A stretch of DNA of 6,599 nucleotides from Actinomycetes bacterium. Lineage in GTDB: Bacteria > Actinomycetota > Coriobacteriia > Coriobacteriales > Eggerthellaceae. This document shows, piece by piece, positions 5,192 to 6,599 of this stretch. Each line of letters begins with the position of its first letter. The stretch's first letter is position 1. The position numbers and the translations under genes are program-made. A model generated the notes under the pieces. The model was not told the DNA's origin, ran no database searches, and saw only the letters and a list, made by a program, of their open reading frames with translations. The stretch is from positions 1-6,599 of the forward strand of contig JAEYEL010000158.1 in assembly GCA_023403475.1 (NCBI GenBank), written 5' to 3'.

Positions 5192-6499
5192 ATGACCTCA
5201 TATGCATTCGTTCATGCGACGGTTCTCGATGGGTCGCGCGACATGGTGCCGCGTCCGGAAACCACGGTGTGCGTTGAGGGCGGGCGCATCACGGCGGTGG
5301 GTCCTTCCGCCTCGACGATTCCGCCTGCCAGTGCGCGGGAGATTGACCTTGCGGGTAAATACCTCATGCCGGGTCTGATAAACGCCCATGTGCACTTGTG
5401 CGGAAGCGGCAAGCCCATCAGCGCCGGCGGAGCAGGTTCCATCATGGACAAGGTGACGGGCAATCCCGTGGGCAGGCTCATTCTGCGCAAGATTCTGGCG
5501 GACAGCGCGAAGCAGCAGCTCATGAGCGGGGTGACCACGCTGCGCAGCGTGGGCGACCCGGGCTTTGCCGATGTTGAGGTGCGCAACGGCATCAATGCCG
5601 GTCGCATGACCGGTCCGCGCATCCTTGCCAGCGGTGTGGGCGTGACGGTGCCGAACGGGCACGGCGCGGGGCTGTTCGCCAGCATCGCGAAGACGCCGGA
5701 AGAGGCGCGCGCCATCGTGCGTGAATGCTACGCGCACCAATGCGACACGGTGAAGCTGTTCATCACCGGCGGTGTGTTCGATGCCGAAAAGGAAGGCGAG
5801 CCCGGTGTTTTGCGTATGTCGCTTGAAACGGCTACGGCGGCGGTTGACGAGGCTCACAAGCTGGGGCTTCCCACGGCGGCGCACATAGAGAGCACCGAAG
5901 GCGTGCGCGTGGGCCTTCTCGCCGGGGTGGGCACCATCGAGCACGGGGCTAAGCTCGACGCCAACCTGGTGGCGCTCTTTCGCGAGAACGGAACCGGCCG
6001 CGCATCGGCGCTCACGTGCACCATCTCGCCGGCGCTGCCGTTCGTGAAGCTTCCATCCGAGAAGACGAAGTCGACCGAGGTGCAGAAGGTGAACGGCGAT
6101 ATCGTGTTTCGCGGAATCGTGGAGGCGGCCAAGCGCGCTCTTGCCGAGGGAATTCCCGTGGCGCTTGGCACCGACTCTTCGTGCCCCTACGTCACGCAAT
6201 ACGACATGTGGCGCGAGCTAGTGTATTTCGAGCGCTTGGTGGGAGCGACGCGCGCCCAGGCGCTGCATGCGGCCACGCTGGGAAACGCGGAGGTTCTGGG
6301 CATTGCGCAGGAAACCGGCTCGGTCGAGGCTGGAAAGGCGGCCGATCTCATCGTGCTCGACGAAAACCCGCTCGAGAACCTGGAAGCGCTCCGCCACGTG
6401 CGCACGGTCATGGCACGCGGCAACCTCATCGAGAATCCCAAAGTGAAGCACATCTCCGCGCTCGATGCCGAGCTGGACGAAATCATGGCCTCGCTGTAA
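5192..6499 (+). CDS. metal-dependent amidohydrolase, imidazolonepropionase/prolidase-like
   Basis: This 435-residue cytoplasmic hydrolase has a TIM-barrel amidohydrolase fold flanked by an N- and C-terminal beta-sandwich. It should cleave an amide, peptide or cyclic amide bond using a two-metal centre. The metal ligands are all visible: H66-x-H68 in LMPGLINAHVHLCG, the probably carboxylated K188 in DTVKLFITGG, H231 in AAHIES, H251 in TIEHGA and D328 in LGTDSS. The block NGINAGRMTGPRILASGVGVT and the C-terminal GSVEAGKAADLIVLDENPLENL are typical of the imidazolonepropionase-like/Xaa-Pro dipeptidase group. No signal peptide is present. AAAGGA (5179-5184) lies 7 bases before the ATG, which fixes the start. 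The gene probably shares a transcript with the one upstream. No histidine-degradation genes are visible, so true imidazolonepropionase (HutI) activity is not supported. The substrate is unknown. Confidence 0.9.
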   Translation: MTSYAFVHATVLDGSRDMVPRPETTVCVEGGRITAVGPSASTIPPASAREIDLAGKYLMPGLINAHVHLCGSGKPISAGGAGSIMDKVTGNPVGRLILRKILADSAKQQLMSGVTTLRSVGDPGFADVEVRNGINAGRMTGPRILASGVGVTVPNGHGAGLFASIAKTPEEARAIVRECYAHQCDTVKLFITGGVFDAEKEGEPGVLRMSLETATAAVDEAHKLGLPTAAHIESTEGVRVGLLAGVGTIEHGAKLDANLVALFRENGTGRASALTCTISPALPFVKLPSEKTKSTEVQKVNGDIVFRGIVEAAKRALAEGIPVALGTDSSCPYVTQYDMWRELVYFERLVGATRAQALHAATLGNAEVLGIAQETGSVEAGKAADLIVLDENPLENLEALRHVRTVMARGNLIENPKVKHISALDAELDEIMASL

Positions 6500-6511
6500 G
6501 GCGGGTTGGTT

Positions 6512-6553
6512 CGATGTGCTGTGCAGCATCGCGCTTCGGTGGGCGGGTTTTTT
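6512..6553 (+). terminator. weak terminator-like region after the amidohydrolase gene
   Basis: CGATG (6512-6516) pairs with CATCG (6527-6531), and TGC pairs with GCA inside with one bulged base. A run of six T follows at 6548-6553 after a G-rich stretch. The hairpin is 16 bases away from the T-run, and the bases directly before the T-run form only a poor stem around TTCG. The region could end transcription but is not a clean intrinsic terminator. The remaining bases to 6599 show nothing I can assign. Confidence 0.25.
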
Positions 6554-6599
6554 CGAGCCCGTCTTGAAGAAATTCTGAAAACGCAATACTTTATCACTC

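Noticed and set aside
6542..6562. GGCGGG and CCCGTC flanking TTTTTTCGAG as a terminator stem
   Set aside because: The T-run would lie in the loop rather than after the stem, and no T-tract follows, so it does not fit an intrinsic terminator.

Overview
The window looks like part of a high-GC actinobacterial chromosome. The codon use, the Ala/Arg/Gly-rich proteins and the sequence character of the GatA, GatB and DUF2797-like proteins suggest the Coriobacteriia (Eggerthella/Gordonibacter-like). That placement is an inference from sequence character only. All supported genes are on the + strand.

Left part (1-3035): the 3' three quarters of gatA and a complete gatB, two subunits of the tRNA-dependent Asp/Glu amidotransferase GatCAB. 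This enzyme makes Gln-tRNA(Gln) and/or Asn-tRNA(Asn) from misacylated precursors. gatC would normally be upstream, outside the window. The two genes are separated by an unusually long 247-bp spacer. The spacer is filled by a large palindromic element (about 1168-1350): a 17-position closing stem, two strong internal hairpins, and alternative pairings that exclude each other. gatB is followed by a 14-bp-stem terminator.

Middle part (3036-4008): an AT-richer, gene-free stretch with small imperfect repeats leads into a compact type II toxin-antitoxin module. It consists of a Phd/YefM-type antitoxin and a ParE/RelE-type toxin overlapping by 8 bp. A perfect 7-5-7 palindrome overlaps a good extended -10 promoter just upstream, the expected arrangement for autoregulation. 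The module looks like a small accessory insertion between housekeeping genes.

Right part (4096-6599): a probable two-gene transcription unit. The first gene encodes a cysteine-containing protein resembling the poorly characterised DUF2797 family, with an extra linker and C-terminal domain. The second, 28 bp downstream, encodes a cytoplasmic metal-dependent amidohydrolase of the imidazolonepropionase/prolidase-like group with all its metal ligands. No clear terminator was found after it.

The most unusual item is the structured gatA-gatB spacer. It could be a mobile palindromic repeat or a cis-acting RNA, and the sequence alone does not decide between them. The other genes belong to recognisable families.
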